NCBI GenBank assembly: GCA_003349915.1
Contig: QFXE01000005.1
Coordinates: 124,001 to 188,000 of the forward strand
DNA: 64,000 bases
Source: an endosymbiont of Escarpia spicata
GTDB lineage: Bacteria > Pseudomonadota > Gammaproteobacteria > Chromatiales > Chromatiaceae
Direction: 5' to 3'
The notes beneath the pieces were generated by a model. That model made no database searches. It had not been told where the DNA came from and worked only from the letters and a program-made list of their open reading frames with translations. Position numbers and translations under genes: made by a program. Of this stretch, positions 18,106-27,541 are shown piece after piece; the stretch's first letter is position 1; every line of letters starts with the position of its first letter.

Positions 18106-18921
18106 ATGACAAATATAGATACCAGTCAATACAAGAAAATCATCGAAGAAACATTTGATGGCGTTTCTACCAGATATGATGAGAACAAGTTCTTTGCCAT
18201 TTCAGCAAAAAGAATGGCTGAGTTAGTTCCGTCTTTTGAAATAATGAATGTTCTTGATGTCTCTACAGGAACCGGCGCTGTCGCCATTGAGGTGGCAAGG
18301 AAACACCACCATGCCAATATTGAAGGCATTGACCTATCGCTTGGAATGCTTAAGCAGGCAAAAAATAAAGCTCAAAATGAAGGTCTGAATAAGATCACAT
18401 TTAAACAATGTGACATTGAAAATATTCCCTATGCTAATGAGGCATTCGATGTCGTTACCTGCGGCTATGCGCTATTCTTTTATCCTGATATGGAAGCAAC
18501 GTATCAAGCAATATGCAAAATAATAAAACGTGATGGAATCTTCGTCTTCTCCTCATTTACAAACGATGCTTTTAACCCGTATGCAGAGCTGTTTCTACAA
18601 CGGCTGGAGGTAGATTATAAAACAGAAGCCCCATCGAGACTTAGAGAAAGACTCAAGACGAAACCACAAATAGAAGAGTTAGTAGCATTAAGCAAACATA
18701 AGAGCGTTAATATAGAACTCTATCCAATTCGCTATTCGATCACTATAAAAGAATGGTGGTCATTACTTAATAACGCTGGCTATAAATCACTTCTTGATCA
18801 ATTGAATACTGAACAATTTGCACAATTCAAACAGGAGCATCTCAGGGAAATTGAGTCCATTTCTGTGGATGGTGTTATTGAACTTAATACTGATACACTG
18901 TTTGGTGTGGTGTATGTGTAG
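18106..18921 (+). CDS. Class I SAM-dependent methyltransferase
   Basis: The 271-residue protein has methyltransferase motif I (VLDVSTGTGAVAIEVA, about 49-64), an acidic residue at the end of the next strand (IEGIDLSLGMLKQA), and FDVVTCGYALFFYPD. The substrate is not evident. The start at ATG 18106 is chosen over an upstream in-frame ATG because the region before it is the attC-like sequence. The gene is clearly more AT-rich than the flanking chromosome, consistent with transfer. Confidence 0.8.
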   Translation: MTNIDTSQYKKIIEETFDGVSTRYDENKFFAISAKRMAELVPSFEIMNVLDVSTGTGAVAIEVARKHHHANIEGIDLSLGMLKQAKNKAQNEGLNKITFKQCDIENIPYANEAFDVVTCGYALFFYPDMEATYQAICKIIKRDGIFVFSSFTNDAFNPYAELFLQRLEVDYKTEAPSRLRERLKTKPQIEELVALSKHKSVNIELYPIRYSITIKEWWSLLNNAGYKSLLDQLNTEQFAQFKQEHLREIESISVDGVIELNTDTLFGVVYV

Positions 18922-19496
18922 AAGACATAAAAGATTTATCGGGTAAGGGAATGTCGCTGACCCACCTCTAAAGCTACATCCGGCTCCGCACTGGGCATTT
19001 TATAAATATATTTTAAAGCAAGCTGGCATCAATTATTTCACACCAAATATTGGAGGAGTCATACATAATAATCTGGAGAGGGCCATAATGCGTATTCCGC
19101 TGAAGATAACCATCGATTTCGGCATCGTGATCAAAGATTCCGGGGAAATTCCCGAAATCGGTCACGATAAAACGGGATCACCGGCCACGTTAGCCCGGAA
19201 TGGGCGGCCATGATAGAACTGCATATTCTGGCTCATTCCGATCACTGATTCTGTTTTAAACCGATCACCCAGTCTGGAACATTCCGATCATTGATTCTGG
19301 TTTCATCCGATCACTTTTTCCGGATTTCCAGAAGCGATGACCGGATATTCCCAGAAACTTCCCTAAAACGTTGATTTAACTTGGCGACTGCTACCCTCGG
19401 CTTTTTTCTGGCGGAGAAATCAGAGACATTCTGCGGTTTCGCTATGAGGCGGGATTGGCCTATCGAGGCATTTGCTATTAATGCTATTCAGGGCAT
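18922..19496. other. Non-coding island segment with IS21 debris
   Basis: About 575 bp without an intact gene. The left 180 bp show nothing I recognise. The right part contains an iterated motif and a piece of istA, annotated separately. Confidence 0.5.
19126..19480 (+). mobile_element. IS21-family left-end remnant with istA fragment
   Basis: CCGATCA occurs at 19238, 19261, 19284 and 19307, exactly 23 bp apart, with related sequence earlier (CGTGATCAAAGATTCC near 19126). Multiple transposase-binding repeats are typical of IS21 ends. About 100 bp downstream, codons from 19413 read GEIRDILRFRYEAGLAYRGI, the N-terminal helix-turn-helix of IstA. The rest of istA and istB are absent. Confidence 0.7.
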
Positions 19497-19784
19497 TTGG
19501 ATCCGTTATGCTGTTTTTTTGCAGTCGACTCCGGGAGAGTAGCTTTCCTTGCCATACTTAGTAACTTTCTTGTAGCCATTCTCCTGTTATCTTCTGGTGG
19601 TGCAATGTTATTTAAAAAGGAGTGGGGACGACAATTATTCCCTATTGGCCAACCAATTTTGATTGGCTTTCAATTCTTTTATCTAACTGCAGCTGTCAGT
19701 ATTAGAGGTGCGGCTCTTTCATCACTTATTGCACTTGGGTTATATATGATTCTTGCATTTTTATTAACGCGCCAATCAGTATGA
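19497..19784 (+). CDS. Small hydrophobic protein, possibly a truncated membrane protein
   Basis: The 95-residue frame has three hydrophobic segments (VAFLAILSNFLVAILLLSSG, ILIGFQFFYLTAAVSI, SLIALGLYMILAFLL) separated by a short charged loop, as in an integral membrane protein. I do not recognise the family. It follows IS21 debris directly and lacks a clear ribosome-binding site, so it may be the C-terminal remnant of a larger gene cut by the insertion. Confidence 0.4.
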   Translation: MDPLCCFFAVDSGRVAFLAILSNFLVAILLLSSGGAMLFKKEWGRQLFPIGQPILIGFQFFYLTAAVSIRGAALSSLIALGLYMILAFLLTRQSV

Positions 19785-19968
19785 GATAACCTTCAGAATA
19801 TATATCCCAACGAAAAAGGCGAGAAGAATATCCGTGAGTTACTGGAAGGCTTTTAGCTACGCAGATACCAGTGTGGCCGCCTTCAACGCGCTATTTAATT
19901 CAGTCACGGCAACTTAATAAAATGGGCAAAATGATAAATGGAGTACACTAGAATTGCGCCATAGACAC

Positions 19969-19999
19969 AAAAAAGGGGTTACGATTTCTCGTAACCCCT
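19969..19999 (-). terminator. Rho-independent terminator of the tRNA operon
   Basis: On the minus strand AGGGGTTACG, a short loop, and CGTAACCCCT form a 10-bp stem followed by a T run (complement of 19969-19974). It lies 10 bp beyond the end of tRNA-Lys, the last gene of the leftward tRNA operon. Confidence 0.85.
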
Positions 20000-20008
20000 T
20001 GATTTTAT

Positions 20009-20084
20009 TGGTGGGCCATGAAGGATTCGAACCTTCGACCAATGGATTAAGAGTCCACTGCTCTACCAGCTGAGCTAATGGCCC
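20009..20084 (-). tRNA. tRNA-Lys (anticodon CUU)
   Basis: The cloverleaf starts GGGCCATTAGCTCAGCTGGT and ends ATGGCCCACCA with an encoded CCA. The anticodon loop is CTCTTAA, giving anticodon CUU for codon AAG. T arm is GAAGGTTCGAATCCTTC. Last gene of the tRNA operon, just before the terminator. Confidence 0.95.
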
Positions 20085-20135
20085 AAAAGATCGCGCTTTT
20101 TCCCTTTCCCGCGGCTTTTGGGAAAGGTCAGTGTA

Positions 20136-20212
20136 TGGGGTGGACGATGGGTCTCGAACCCACGACCGCCGGAATCACAATCCGGAGCTCTACCAACTGA
20201 GCTACGCCCACC
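20136..20212 (-). tRNA. tRNA-His (anticodon GUG)
   Basis: Anticodon loop TTGTGAT gives GUG. The extra 5' G (position -1, base 20212) faces discriminator C73, the identity mark of tRNA-His. The 3' CCA is encoded. Confidence 0.95.
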
Positions 20213-20278
20213 ATAAACTCTTTTAACCGCCGCATTTGGCACGCCCGGCAGGATTCGAACCTGCTACCCTCGGCTTAG

Positions 20279-20938
20279 CTTACCAACTACGCCTTTCGAC
20301 GCCCCACCTGCGTGGGTTTGTGGTCTGGACTATCTCTTCACCATCTCAGGTGCCACACGTATAGTCTCTACGGAGCCCTTCGATAAGCAGAGGCCAACCT
20401 TACATTAGCCGTCTGATTATTCTTGGGTTTCTCTACCCTCAAAGTGACAGACCTGTTGTAGTCTTTGGGATCCAGGTAGTAACACTCATCCGTCTCAGGG
20501 CAATACAGACAATAAAGATCAACTTCATCTTTATCAATCTGTTGCATATGTGTCCCATTCTTATCTGCCCAACTTGAGCGAAAATGAACGGTGATGCTCC
20601 CTGTTTTATCAACAGATTTGTATTTGACCTGTATCCTTTTGAACTCCTTGTCTTTGTACGCTACCAGATCAAAGGAAGCGTGCTCTGTCACCGGGTACAA
20701 AATAATGTACCCTTGCTCGAAAAGATCAAGCTGAGCCTTCAAAACACCCAGATCGCCTTTGTCTTTGGTGTGATGCATCATAAAATGCTACCCAACACCA
20801 ATGGACGGGTCAACCAAAGGTTTCCTCGGGATTGCCATCAGCATGACCTGTTAAGGTTTCCCCGATACAGTGCGGTCCACTTTATGGGTTCTGTTTCCCC
20901 ATAAAGGCTCCTACCGTGTACGCCGTCGTACACACTTA
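20279..20938 (-). ncRNA. Group I self-splicing intron in tRNA-Arg(UCU)
   Basis: The 660-nt insert follows a U at the 5' splice site and ends in G (20279), as group I introns do. Core elements are visible on the minus strand: P/Q-like GGCAATCCCGAGGAAACC (complement of about 20819-20836), R-like AGAGACTATA (about 20361-20370) and S-like AGATAGTCC (20327-20335). GACTAT in R pairs with ATAGTC in S to form P7. A hairpin GTGTACG/CGTACAC (20916-20933) lies in the P1-P2 region. The intron carries an endonuclease gene between the P/Q and R elements. Confidence 0.9.
20368..20781 (-). CDS. Intron-encoded PD-(D/E)XK homing endonuclease
   Basis: The 137-residue protein begins MMHHTKDKGDLGVLKAQLD and has a restriction-like core with Asp38 (HASFDLVAY) and Gln51/Lys53 (RIQVKYKS). 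The D-x12-Q-x-K spacing equals that of I-Ssp6803I, the homing endonuclease of the cyanobacterial tRNA-fMet intron. It presumably cleaves intronless tRNA-Arg genes to spread the intron. The gene lies wholly inside the intron. Its TAG stop (20368-20370) falls within the R element of the catalytic core, so coding and ribozyme sequences overlap slightly. Confidence 0.88.
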   Translation of the reverse strand: MMHHTKDKGDLGVLKAQLDLFEQGYIILYPVTEHASFDLVAYKDKEFKRIQVKYKSVDKTGSITVHFRSSWADKNGTHMQQIDKDEVDLYCLYCPETDECYYLDPKDYNRSVTLRVEKPKNNQTANVRLASAYRRAP

Positions 20939-21001
20939 AAGGCCGATGCTCTATCCAAATGAGCTACGGGCGCAGTAAAACTTTCATCCCTACAAAGCAT
21001 T

Positions 21002-21078
21002 TGGTCGGGGTAGAGAGATTCGAACTCCCGACATCCTGCTCCCAAAGCAGGCGCGCTACCAGACTGCGCTATACCCCG
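21002..21078 (-). tRNA. tRNA-Pro (anticodon UGG)
   Basis: Starts CGGGGTATAGCGCAGTCTGG; anticodon stem CCTGC/GCAGG encloses loop TTTGGGA, anticodon UGG. T arm GGGAGTTCGAATCTCTC-like and 3' CCCCGACCA with CCA encoded. First gene of the leftward tRNA operon. Confidence 0.95.
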
Positions 21079-21121
21079 ATTTCGGGTCTCGCAACACCTC
21101 AAGGATGCGCGAAGAAGCGGA

Positions 21122-21150
21122 ATAATACTGATCAAGGCGGGTCAGGTCAA
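21122..21150 (-). promoter_or_regulatory. Strong sigma-70 promoter of the tRNA operon
   Basis: On the minus strand TTGACC (21145-21150) and TATTAT (21122-21127) are separated by exactly 17 bp. The downstream discriminator is TCCGCTTC. The promoter lies about 45 bp upstream of tRNA-Pro and is divergent from folD. Confidence 0.8.
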
Positions 21151-21238
21151 TGGGCGGTGCCAATGAATTGATTACAGGCCCCACCCTTTCAGGCTATGAT
21201 TTGCTTCCCAGTCAAATCCTGTTTTGGAAGTAGATAAA

Positions 21239-22096
21239 ATGAGCGCACAGATTCTTGACGGCAAGGCGATTGCAGCCGACCTTAAAAAGGAGATCAAAAC
21301 CAAGGTGGAGGCCCGTATAGAGCAGGGTCTGCGCCGCCCGGGGCTTGCCGTGGTTCTAGTGGGTGAAAATCCCGCCTCCCAGGTCTATGTCCGGAACAAA
21401 CGCCGCTCCTGTGAAGAGGTGGGATTCTACTCGGAACGCCACGATTTGTCCGTTGATACCAGCGAGGAAGACTTGTTGGCTTTGATCGACAAACTCAACG
21501 CTGACGACGCCATCGACGGTATTCTGGTACAGCTGCCGCTGCCGGAGCAGATCGACGAGGAGTCTGTCATCGAGCGCATCCTGCCCACCAAGGATGTGGA
21601 TGGATTCCACCCCTACAACGTCGGTCGGCTGGTATTGCGTATGCCCATTCTGCGTCCCTGCACCCCGAAGGGGATCATGACCATGTTGGAGCGCACCGGA
21701 CAGAAACTGGAGGGGCTGGATGCCGTCATCATCGGCCAGTCCAACATCGTTGGCAGGCCCATGGCGCTGGAATTGCTGGCTGCACGCTGCACCATCACCG
21801 TCTGTCACAGCCGCACTAAAGATCTGGAAGAGAAGTGCCGTAACGCCGATATTCTGGTGGCGGCAGTGGGTCGTTCCCGCTTTGTACCCGGCGACTGGAT
21901 CAAACCCGGAGCGATAGTGATCGATGTCGGTATCAACCGCACGGATGAGGGCAAACTGGTGGGGGATGTGGATTTCGACAGCTGCAGCGAACGCGCCAGC
22001 TGGATTACCCCCGTCCCTGGCGGTGTGGGGCCGATGACCATCGCCACGTTGCTGGAGAACACGCTGCAGGCCGCAGAATTGCACAACGCGCTGTAA
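21239..22096 (+). CDS. folD: Bifunctional methylenetetrahydrofolate dehydrogenase/cyclohydrolase FolD
   Basis: FolD interconverts 5,10-methylene-THF and 10-formyl-THF in the cytoplasm. The 285-residue protein has [16 protein letters not shown] with the catalytic Lys, [17 protein letters not shown], and the dinucleotide-binding [14 protein letters not shown]. The C-terminal [17 protein letters not shown] is the second FolD signature. ATG 21239 is preceded by GGAAG at 21226-21230; an in-frame ATG five codons upstream is less likely. Confidence 0.96.
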   Translation: MSAQILDGKAIAADLKKEIKTKVEARIEQGLRRPGLAVVLVGENPASQVYVRNKRRSCEEVGFYSERHDLSVDTSEEDLLALIDKLNADDAIDGILVQLPLPEQIDEESVIERILPTKDVDGFHPYNVGRLVLRMPILRPCTPKGIMTMLERTGQKLEGLDAVIIGQSNIVGRPMALELLAARCTITVCHSRTKDLEEKCRNADILVAAVGRSRFVPGDWIKPGAIVIDVGINRTDEGKLVGDVDFDSCSERASWITPVPGGVGPMTIATLLENTLQAAELHNAL

Positions 22097-22116
22097 AAGT
22101 AACACAGGAGCGATTT

Positions 22117-22194
22117 GTAGGGTGCGCCATGCGCACCAAAACAAGCCGTGATCACGGTATTTACGCTGATCATGGTGCGCACAGCACACCCTAC
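22117..22194. repeat. Palindromic intergenic repeat, family A
   Basis: GTAGGGTGCGCCATGCGCACC at the left and GGTGCGCACAGCACACCCTAC at the right form 21-bp imperfect inverted arms around a 36-bp middle containing GTGATCACGG. It lies between the convergent ends of folD and a chemoreceptor gene. Confidence 0.8.
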
Positions 22195-22241
22195 ATCCTG
22201 GCAGGATCCGTAACTAGCCACTCCTGCGAAATACCGTTCAA

Positions 22242-23867
22242 TCAGACTTTAAAACGACCTACCAGGGTCTCCATATTACCGGCCAGTGCGGCTACGCCCT
22301 CTCCAGCATCTGACACTGTCTGAGCGCTCTCTCCGGTATGTCTGGCCAGGTCATTGATACTGGTGATACTGCGGTGGATCTCTTCGGTCACAGAGCTCTG
22401 CTCTATTGAACTCGCCACAATCTGCTCATTCATCTGTGCTATCGCTGCAACGGCACCTGTAATCTGCCTGAGCGACTCCCCGGCCTTGCTGGCATGTTCA
22501 ACACTCGCCTCCACCCGCTGCCGGCTCTCAGCCATTACCTTGACCGCGCGGCCAGATCCCGTTTCAAGCCGTTCGATCATCTGCTGAATCTCACTGGTTG
22601 ACTCCTGGGTACGCCCTGCCAGCGTCCTCACTTCATCGGCAACCACAGCAAAACCCCGTCCCTGCTCGCCGGCCCGTGCCGCTTCGATGGCTGCATTCAG
22701 CGCCAACAGATTGGTCTGTTCCGCAATACTCTTGATGACATCGAGTACCGAGCTGATGTTGGCCACATCCCCTTCCAGACTCTGCACCACATCAGCTGCA
22801 CCCTCCACATCCTGCGCCAGCTCTCTGACCTCAATGATACCCGTCTCCACAATCTTACGACCCTCAGTGGAGGCGTCATCCGCACTGCGCGCGGCCTCAA
22901 CGGCTGCTTGGGCGTTACTGGAAACCTGGCTGACCACGTCGGACATCTGATCCATTGCCGTCGCCACCTGCTGGATATCGCCCTGTTGCCGTCCCAGATC
23001 GCCCTGAGTGCTGTGCGTTGCCACAGAGAGATCCCCTGCTGCCCGGGTCAACTCAATGGCAGCACCCCTGACCTCACGGATAATGCCGCCGAGATGTTCT
23101 TTTACCTGTATCGCACTCTCTGCCACTTCGCCCAGTTCACCACCATGATGCCTGATATCGATCTCACTGAAATCACCATCGGCAAAACGTTTGAGAGAAA
23201 AAGAGATATCCTTGGTGGGGTTGATGATAATGCGCTTCACCATCCAGACAGAGATGCCCGTCAAGGCAATCAGCGCCGCTACCACGGTCAGCATACTGAC
23301 GACCATTGCATAGTGACTTTTTTCGGGCAAATGGCTGGTGGATTGGTAGAGCCGCTGCGAGATGTGTTCCGCCGCTTCAGTCAGTTTTTTGGTGGGTTCC
23401 CGATCGATCCCTTTCACCGCTTTGTCACCCATCCTGGGATCAAAACCGGACTGTTTGAACTGCTCCAGCCCTGTCCGGTAGGCGGCCCCCAACTGCTCAT
23501 GGGAGGTTAGAAACGATCGCAAAAGCTTTTTCGCAGTTTCATTTTCCAGCCGGGGCACCAGCTTTTCCCCCGCCGCTCTTATCGAAGCCTCCCTGGCTTC
23601 GAATTTACCCCAGTACTTATCGAAATTCTTCTTTTCAAATCCACGCAGCAGGACATTCTTCCACTCCTGCACCTGTTTCTTGAAGTCACTCTGCATGATC
23701 AATACCTGGCGCTCATTGCCGGCCTGGCGATCCAGGGCATATTCATACGAGTCCAGCACATTGAGTAGTGTAATCACCCCGTATGCGGTAGCCGAACCCA
23801 TCAGCAGGGTGCCGACGAGCGCCAATAGAAGCAATCTGGAGCTAAGCGATTGTCCTTTGATAGACAT
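22242..23867 (-). CDS. Methyl-accepting chemotaxis protein
   Basis: The 541-residue transducer has a first membrane span (about 12-35), a periplasmic ligand region of about 155 residues rich in charged helices, a second span near 190-210, HAMP, and a cytoplasmic signalling domain with the hairpin tip [20 protein letters not shown]. The ligand is unknown. ATG 23867 with GAGGGA upstream is preferred to a TTG one codon earlier. No che genes are nearby, so it must couple to a chemotaxis array encoded elsewhere. Confidence 0.92.
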   Translation of the reverse strand: MSIKGQSLSSRLLLLALVGTLLMGSATAYGVITLLNVLDSYEYALDRQAGNERQVLIMQSDFKKQVQEWKNVLLRGFEKKNFDKYWGKFEAREASIRAAGEKLVPRLENETAKKLLRSFLTSHEQLGAAYRTGLEQFKQSGFDPRMGDKAVKGIDREPTKKLTEAAEHISQRLYQSTSHLPEKSHYAMVVSMLTVVAALIALTGISVWMVKRIIINPTKDISFSLKRFADGDFSEIDIRHHGGELGEVAESAIQVKEHLGGIIREVRGAAIELTRAAGDLSVATHSTQGDLGRQQGDIQQVATAMDQMSDVVSQVSSNAQAAVEAARSADDASTEGRKIVETGIIEVRELAQDVEGAADVVQSLEGDVANISSVLDVIKSIAEQTNLLALNAAIEAARAGEQGRGFAVVADEVRTLAGRTQESTSEIQQMIERLETGSGRAVKVMAESRQRVEASVEHASKAGESLRQITGAVAAIAQMNEQIVASSIEQSSVTEEIHRSITSINDLARHTGESAQTVSDAGEGVAALAGNMETLVGRFKV

Positions 23868-24036
23868 CAAAATTCCCTCATTAAGATCGTCAAAAGCAGG
23901 TTTTGTCTCTCCGGCGCCCTGCTCTGTAGGTTGGGGTCGTAAGAAAACATAAGGATCTACCTTTGATAGGCGTCCGGAGAGGGGATTTCTTTAATCTCTT
24001 TGGGGTAAATTCCCCGAAATTTGCCGAGAAGCATAT

Positions 24037-24104
24037 GTAGGTGCGGCTCACCCATCGCGATTTACCTATCTACGATAGTTTTCGCGGCGGGGCGCCACTC
24101 CTAC
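24037..24104. repeat. Palindromic repeat, family E
   Basis: GTAGGTGCGGCTCACCCATC at the left and GGCGGGGCGCCACTCCTAC at the right are imperfect inverted arms; TCGCGA and TTCGCGG also pair partially inside. Related to 28667-28693 and 1311-1344. It precedes the 3' end of cysS. Confidence 0.6.
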
Positions 24105-24147
24105 ATTTAATACCCCGTCCAATTGCTGGGAATAGGGGTAAGAGGTA

Positions 24148-25536
24148 TCAGCCTCTGCGCCAGGTGGTGCCTTGCGCACCATCTTCGAGGAGGATTCCCG
24201 CCTCTTGCAGCACATCTCGAATGCGGTCTGCCTCGGCCCAATCCTTGCTGACGCGAGCATCGATACGCTGCTGGATCATGGCGTCAATCTCATCGTCCCT
24301 GAGTCCATCATCTGCACCCGGTTCTCCCCCCTTGAGGTAACGCTCCGGATCATCCTGCAGGATACCCAGTACATCACCCAGACGGCGCAGCTCTGCTGCC
24401 AGACCCGCTGCCGCCGCCTGGTCAGTATCACGCAACTTATTGATTTCACGAACCATGTCAAACAACACAGCCAGCGCTTCAGGCGTGTTGAAGTCGTCAT
24501 CCATAGCATCGTGAAAACGCTGAGAAAAAGCCTCTACTCCGGTTGACTCAACCTTCGGCAAACCCCGCATCGCAGTGTAGAAACGGGTCAATGCGCCCCG
24601 GGCATTATCAAGGTGCTCACTATCGTAGTTGAGAGGACTGCGATATTGGCTGGTGAGGATGAAATAGCGCACCTCTTCTGCCTGATAACGCACCAGAATC
24701 TCCCGCACGGTGAAGAAGTTGCCCAGTGATTTGGACATCTTCTCGTCGTTGATGCGCACAAAACCGTTATGCATCCAATATTTTACGAACGGGTGACCGG
24801 TCGCGCCCTCCGATTGAGCGATCTCGTTTTCGTGATGGGGGAACGTCAGGTCGGCACCACCACCGTGGATATCAAAAGTATCGCCCAAGGCGGTGCAGGA
24901 CATGGCGGAGCACTCTATATGCCAGCCCGGACGCCCCTGTCCCCAGGGAGAATCCCATGCCGGCTCACCTGCCTTGGCCGCCTTCCAGAGGGCGAAATCC
25001 AGCGGATCGCGCTTGGCATCCCCCGGTTCGACACGAGCCCCCGATTCCAAATCATCGATCGACTTGCCCGACAGTTTTCCGTACCCGGCAAAACTGCGCA
25101 CGCTGTAATAGACATCGCCATTATCCGCCACATAGGCGTGATCCTTGGTGATCAATTTTTCGATCATGGCAAGAATCTCGTTCATATGGCCGGTGGCCCT
25201 GGGCTCATCATCCGGCGGTTGAATGCCCAATGCTTCCGAATCCTCATGCATCGCCAGGATAAAGCGATCAGTCAGATCCATGAAAGGCTCGCCATTTTCA
25301 TTGGCACGGGCGATAATCTTGTCGTCGATATCGGTGATATTCCGAATGTAGGTAACATCGTAGCCGAGATGACGGAAGTAGCGGGCCACCACATCGAATA
25401 CCACCATCACCCGCGCATGCCCCAGATGGCAGAGGTCGTAGACGGTCATACCACAGGCATACATCCGCACCTTGCCTGCTTCCAGGGGTTCAAACGTTTC
25501 TTTGCGGTTGTTGAGGTCGTTGTAGATCTTGAGCAT
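24148..25536 (-). CDS. cysS: Cysteinyl-tRNA synthetase
   Basis: Charges tRNA-Cys. The 462-residue protein has Cys28 in YACGMTVYD (zinc ligand), the HIGH-type motif HLGH at 37-40, the WHIECSAM region with a further zinc Cys, [10 protein letters not shown], and [10 protein letters not shown] near residue 266. The length is normal for the enzyme. It is monocistronic as far as the flanks show. Confidence 0.96.
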   Translation of the reverse strand: MLKIYNDLNNRKETFEPLEAGKVRMYACGMTVYDLCHLGHARVMVVFDVVARYFRHLGYDVTYIRNITDIDDKIIARANENGEPFMDLTDRFILAMHEDSEALGIQPPDDEPRATGHMNEILAMIEKLITKDHAYVADNGDVYYSVRSFAGYGKLSGKSIDDLESGARVEPGDAKRDPLDFALWKAAKAGEPAWDSPWGQGRPGWHIECSAMSCTALGDTFDIHGGGADLTFPHHENEIAQSEGATGHPFVKYWMHNGFVRINDEKMSKSLGNFFTVREILVRYQAEEVRYFILTSQYRSPLNYDSEHLDNARGALTRFYTAMRGLPKVESTGVEAFSQRFHDAMDDDFNTPEALAVLFDMVREINKLRDTDQAAAAGLAAELRRLGDVLGILQDDPERYLKGGEPGADDGLRDDEIDAMIQQRIDARVSKDWAEADRIRDVLQEAGILLEDGAQGTTWRRG

Positions 25537-25664
25537 GACTGGCCCGCTACCTTATAGAGTGTCTGCGAAATGCGCGCATGGTAGCGAAAACCTGCCCGCT
25601 TCACAAAACAGAGAGGCAGAGAGACAACCGGCAACTCGTGCCGATGTGGATTGTCGCGGCGAAA

Positions 25665-27272
25665 TCAGACCTTGAACTGATTGACCATCTGATCCAGTTG
25701 TCCGGCGATAGCGGCAACTTTTTCACTGGTCTCGGAGGTACTCTGCGCCCCTTTTGCGGTACGGTCCGTGACATCACTGATGGCGAGGATGCTGTTGTTG
25801 ATTCCCACAACCATCGCAGACTGCTCTTCCGAGGCAGTAGCGATGCGGGCATTGATGTCGGTAATTTCATCAACGGCCAGGGTAATCTCATCCAATGCTG
25901 CCCCTGCACGCACAGCGTCCTCGACACTCTGCAACGCCTCCTTTCCGCCCTCCTGCATCACAGTCACAGCCTGGTTGGTGGCGCTATCGAGATGCTCGAT
26001 ACTGACCCGGATTTCCCGGGTTGCCTCCTGGGTTCTCTGTGCGAGATTACGCACCTCATCGGCCACCACCGCGAAACCCCGTCCCTGCTCACCCGCCCTG
26101 GCAGCCTCAATGGCGGCATTGAGCGCCAGCAGGTTGGTCTGCTCCGCAATACCCGTGATCGTCGCTAAAACCTGCCCGATACTCTGGGTATCTCCTGCGA
26201 GTTTCTGCACTACCTCTGACGCCTTGGCGACGCGATTTGAGAGATTGTTGATCGACGCGGAGACCTCTGACACCACGTTTTTGCCACCGGCTGCATGTTC
26301 ACGAGCACTTTTTGCCGTTTTCGCAGCACCCGCGGCGTTCCTGGCCACGTCTTCGGCTGCGGTCGCCATCTCACCAATAGCGATTTTCAACTGATGCGTC
26401 TGGGTTCCCTGCTCGGAGAAATCCTCATGGCTTGAAACGGACACCTGAGCCAACTCATCGGAAGAGAGCGCCAGAGTATCCATCGTGCTACTGAGTTCAT
26501 GGATGGTGGGCTGAAAGCGGTTGAGCATATCGTTCACTGCCCTGCCGACATAGTGAAATTCATCATGCGCACCACTTGCCACCCGGGGGCGCAGGTCGGC
26601 ATGTTGACCGATCTCCTCCATGATCTTGCGCAGATGGCTCAGGGGAGAGATAACGACTTTGTGGATGATCAGAATGACAATACCCAGACCAATCAACAGG
26701 ATCACCAGGTTCATCCCGGCGCCAATCCAGAGTTCCCGCTCGATTGCAGCGTCCCGTTTGGCCAGGGAAAGACTCATACGGCCGGCACCAAGTACCGTAC
26801 CCTCCGGCAGCGCATGGCAGGTCAGGCAGTTGGTACCATTGTGACTGGATTCCGCAAAAAAAGGCTGGATGACGGTGAGCACTCTGGTCCCATCAACCTT
26901 TTTCAGCTCTACGATGCGCTCTCCCACCAGCGCCCGTCTGGCAAGATCATCGGTTGGCTTTTCGATGTCAAAGCCGGGACCATAGACCTTACTGACCGCC
27001 TCTCCTCTGAGCATACGGACATCGACAACCTCTTCGCGGGACAAAATCTTCTCCCGCAACATCTCCCGATTGGCCATGGTGCCGGTAAACATCATGGCAT
27101 TCATGCTATCCAGATAACCGTTTAGCACATCGGTCATCTGGGTTTCGGCGGAGCGCAGAAGCTGAGCTTTCTGCTGATAGGCCGAATAGACCGTGGCGAT
27201 TGCCATGATGAGCAGGAATATCAGGGCCATGGCAGGCACGATTTTCCATTGAACAGAAATATAGCGGGACAT
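25665..27272 (-). CDS. Chemoreceptor with a periplasmic CxxCH (c-type heme) motif
   Basis: The 535-residue transducer has a membrane span near 10-32, a periplasmic domain of about 150 residues, a second span ([20 protein letters not shown]), HAMP, and a signalling tip [20 protein letters not shown]. In the periplasmic part, [11 protein letters not shown] (coding 26799-26831) is a CxxCH heme c attachment motif. This suggests a redox or gas sensor, similar in concept to heme c-bearing periplasmic sensors described in Geobacter. The ATG at 27272 is preferred to a TTG two codons upstream. Confidence 0.9.
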   Translation of the reverse strand: MSRYISVQWKIVPAMALIFLLIMAIATVYSAYQQKAQLLRSAETQMTDVLNGYLDSMNAMMFTGTMANREMLREKILSREEVVDVRMLRGEAVSKVYGPGFDIEKPTDDLARRALVGERIVELKKVDGTRVLTVIQPFFAESSHNGTNCLTCHALPEGTVLGAGRMSLSLAKRDAAIERELWIGAGMNLVILLIGLGIVILIIHKVVISPLSHLRKIMEEIGQHADLRPRVASGAHDEFHYVGRAVNDMLNRFQPTIHELSSTMDTLALSSDELAQVSVSSHEDFSEQGTQTHQLKIAIGEMATAAEDVARNAAGAAKTAKSAREHAAGGKNVVSEVSASINNLSNRVAKASEVVQKLAGDTQSIGQVLATITGIAEQTNLLALNAAIEAARAGEQGRGFAVVADEVRNLAQRTQEATREIRVSIEHLDSATNQAVTVMQEGGKEALQSVEDAVRAGAALDEITLAVDEITDINARIATASEEQSAMVVGINNSILAISDVTDRTAKGAQSTSETSEKVAAIAGQLDQMVNQFKV

Positions 27273-27541
27273 TTTCAACTCATCCGATATACGCAGGCGT
27301 AGGGCGCATTAATAAATTAATCGATACGATTTAATTCGGCATCCCCCAAGAAAACTTGAAGTTTTTTGCTAATACCCGCCATTCGGGTGGCGGACCGGGA
27401 AAATGCGCCTGTTTTCTACCAACAGTTTGTCGAGGTGGCGAGCGGTAGGATGATCCCCCAGCCGGAAAGGTCTTTTTCCTGCCTGAGAGAAGCTATATCA
27501 TTGGTCCCTTCAAATTTTCAGTTTTAACGGGGCATCGCTTC

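Larger units (their letters stand above)
20237..20973 (-). tRNA. tRNA-Arg (anticodon UCU) interrupted by a group I intron
   Basis: The 5' exon (20939-20973, 35 nt) covers acceptor strand, D arm and anticodon stem, ending GGCCTT. The 3' exon (20237-20278, 42 nt) begins CTAAGCCGA and carries the T arm (GCAGGTTCGAATCCTGC), acceptor strand and encoded CCA. Joined, they give a complete cloverleaf with anticodon stem TCGGC/GCCGA and loop CTTCTAA, hence anticodon UCU for AGA. The interruption lies between anticodon bases U34 and C35. The exon sequence closely resembles the E. coli argU tRNA. Confidence 0.92.

Noticed and set aside
19238-19313. CRISPR array
   Set aside because: Only 7 bp or so are constant within each 23-bp unit, the spacers are related to one another, and an istA fragment follows; it is an IS end.
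19785-19968. Possible integrase fragment before the tRNA operon
   Set aside because: Short frames such as KNIRELLEGF do not give a convincing match to any integrase motif.
20237-20973. tRNA-Arg gene destroyed by an insertion sequence
   Set aside because: The insert has no inverted ends or transposase, the exons join exactly into a sound anticodon loop, and group I core elements pair; an intron explains it better.
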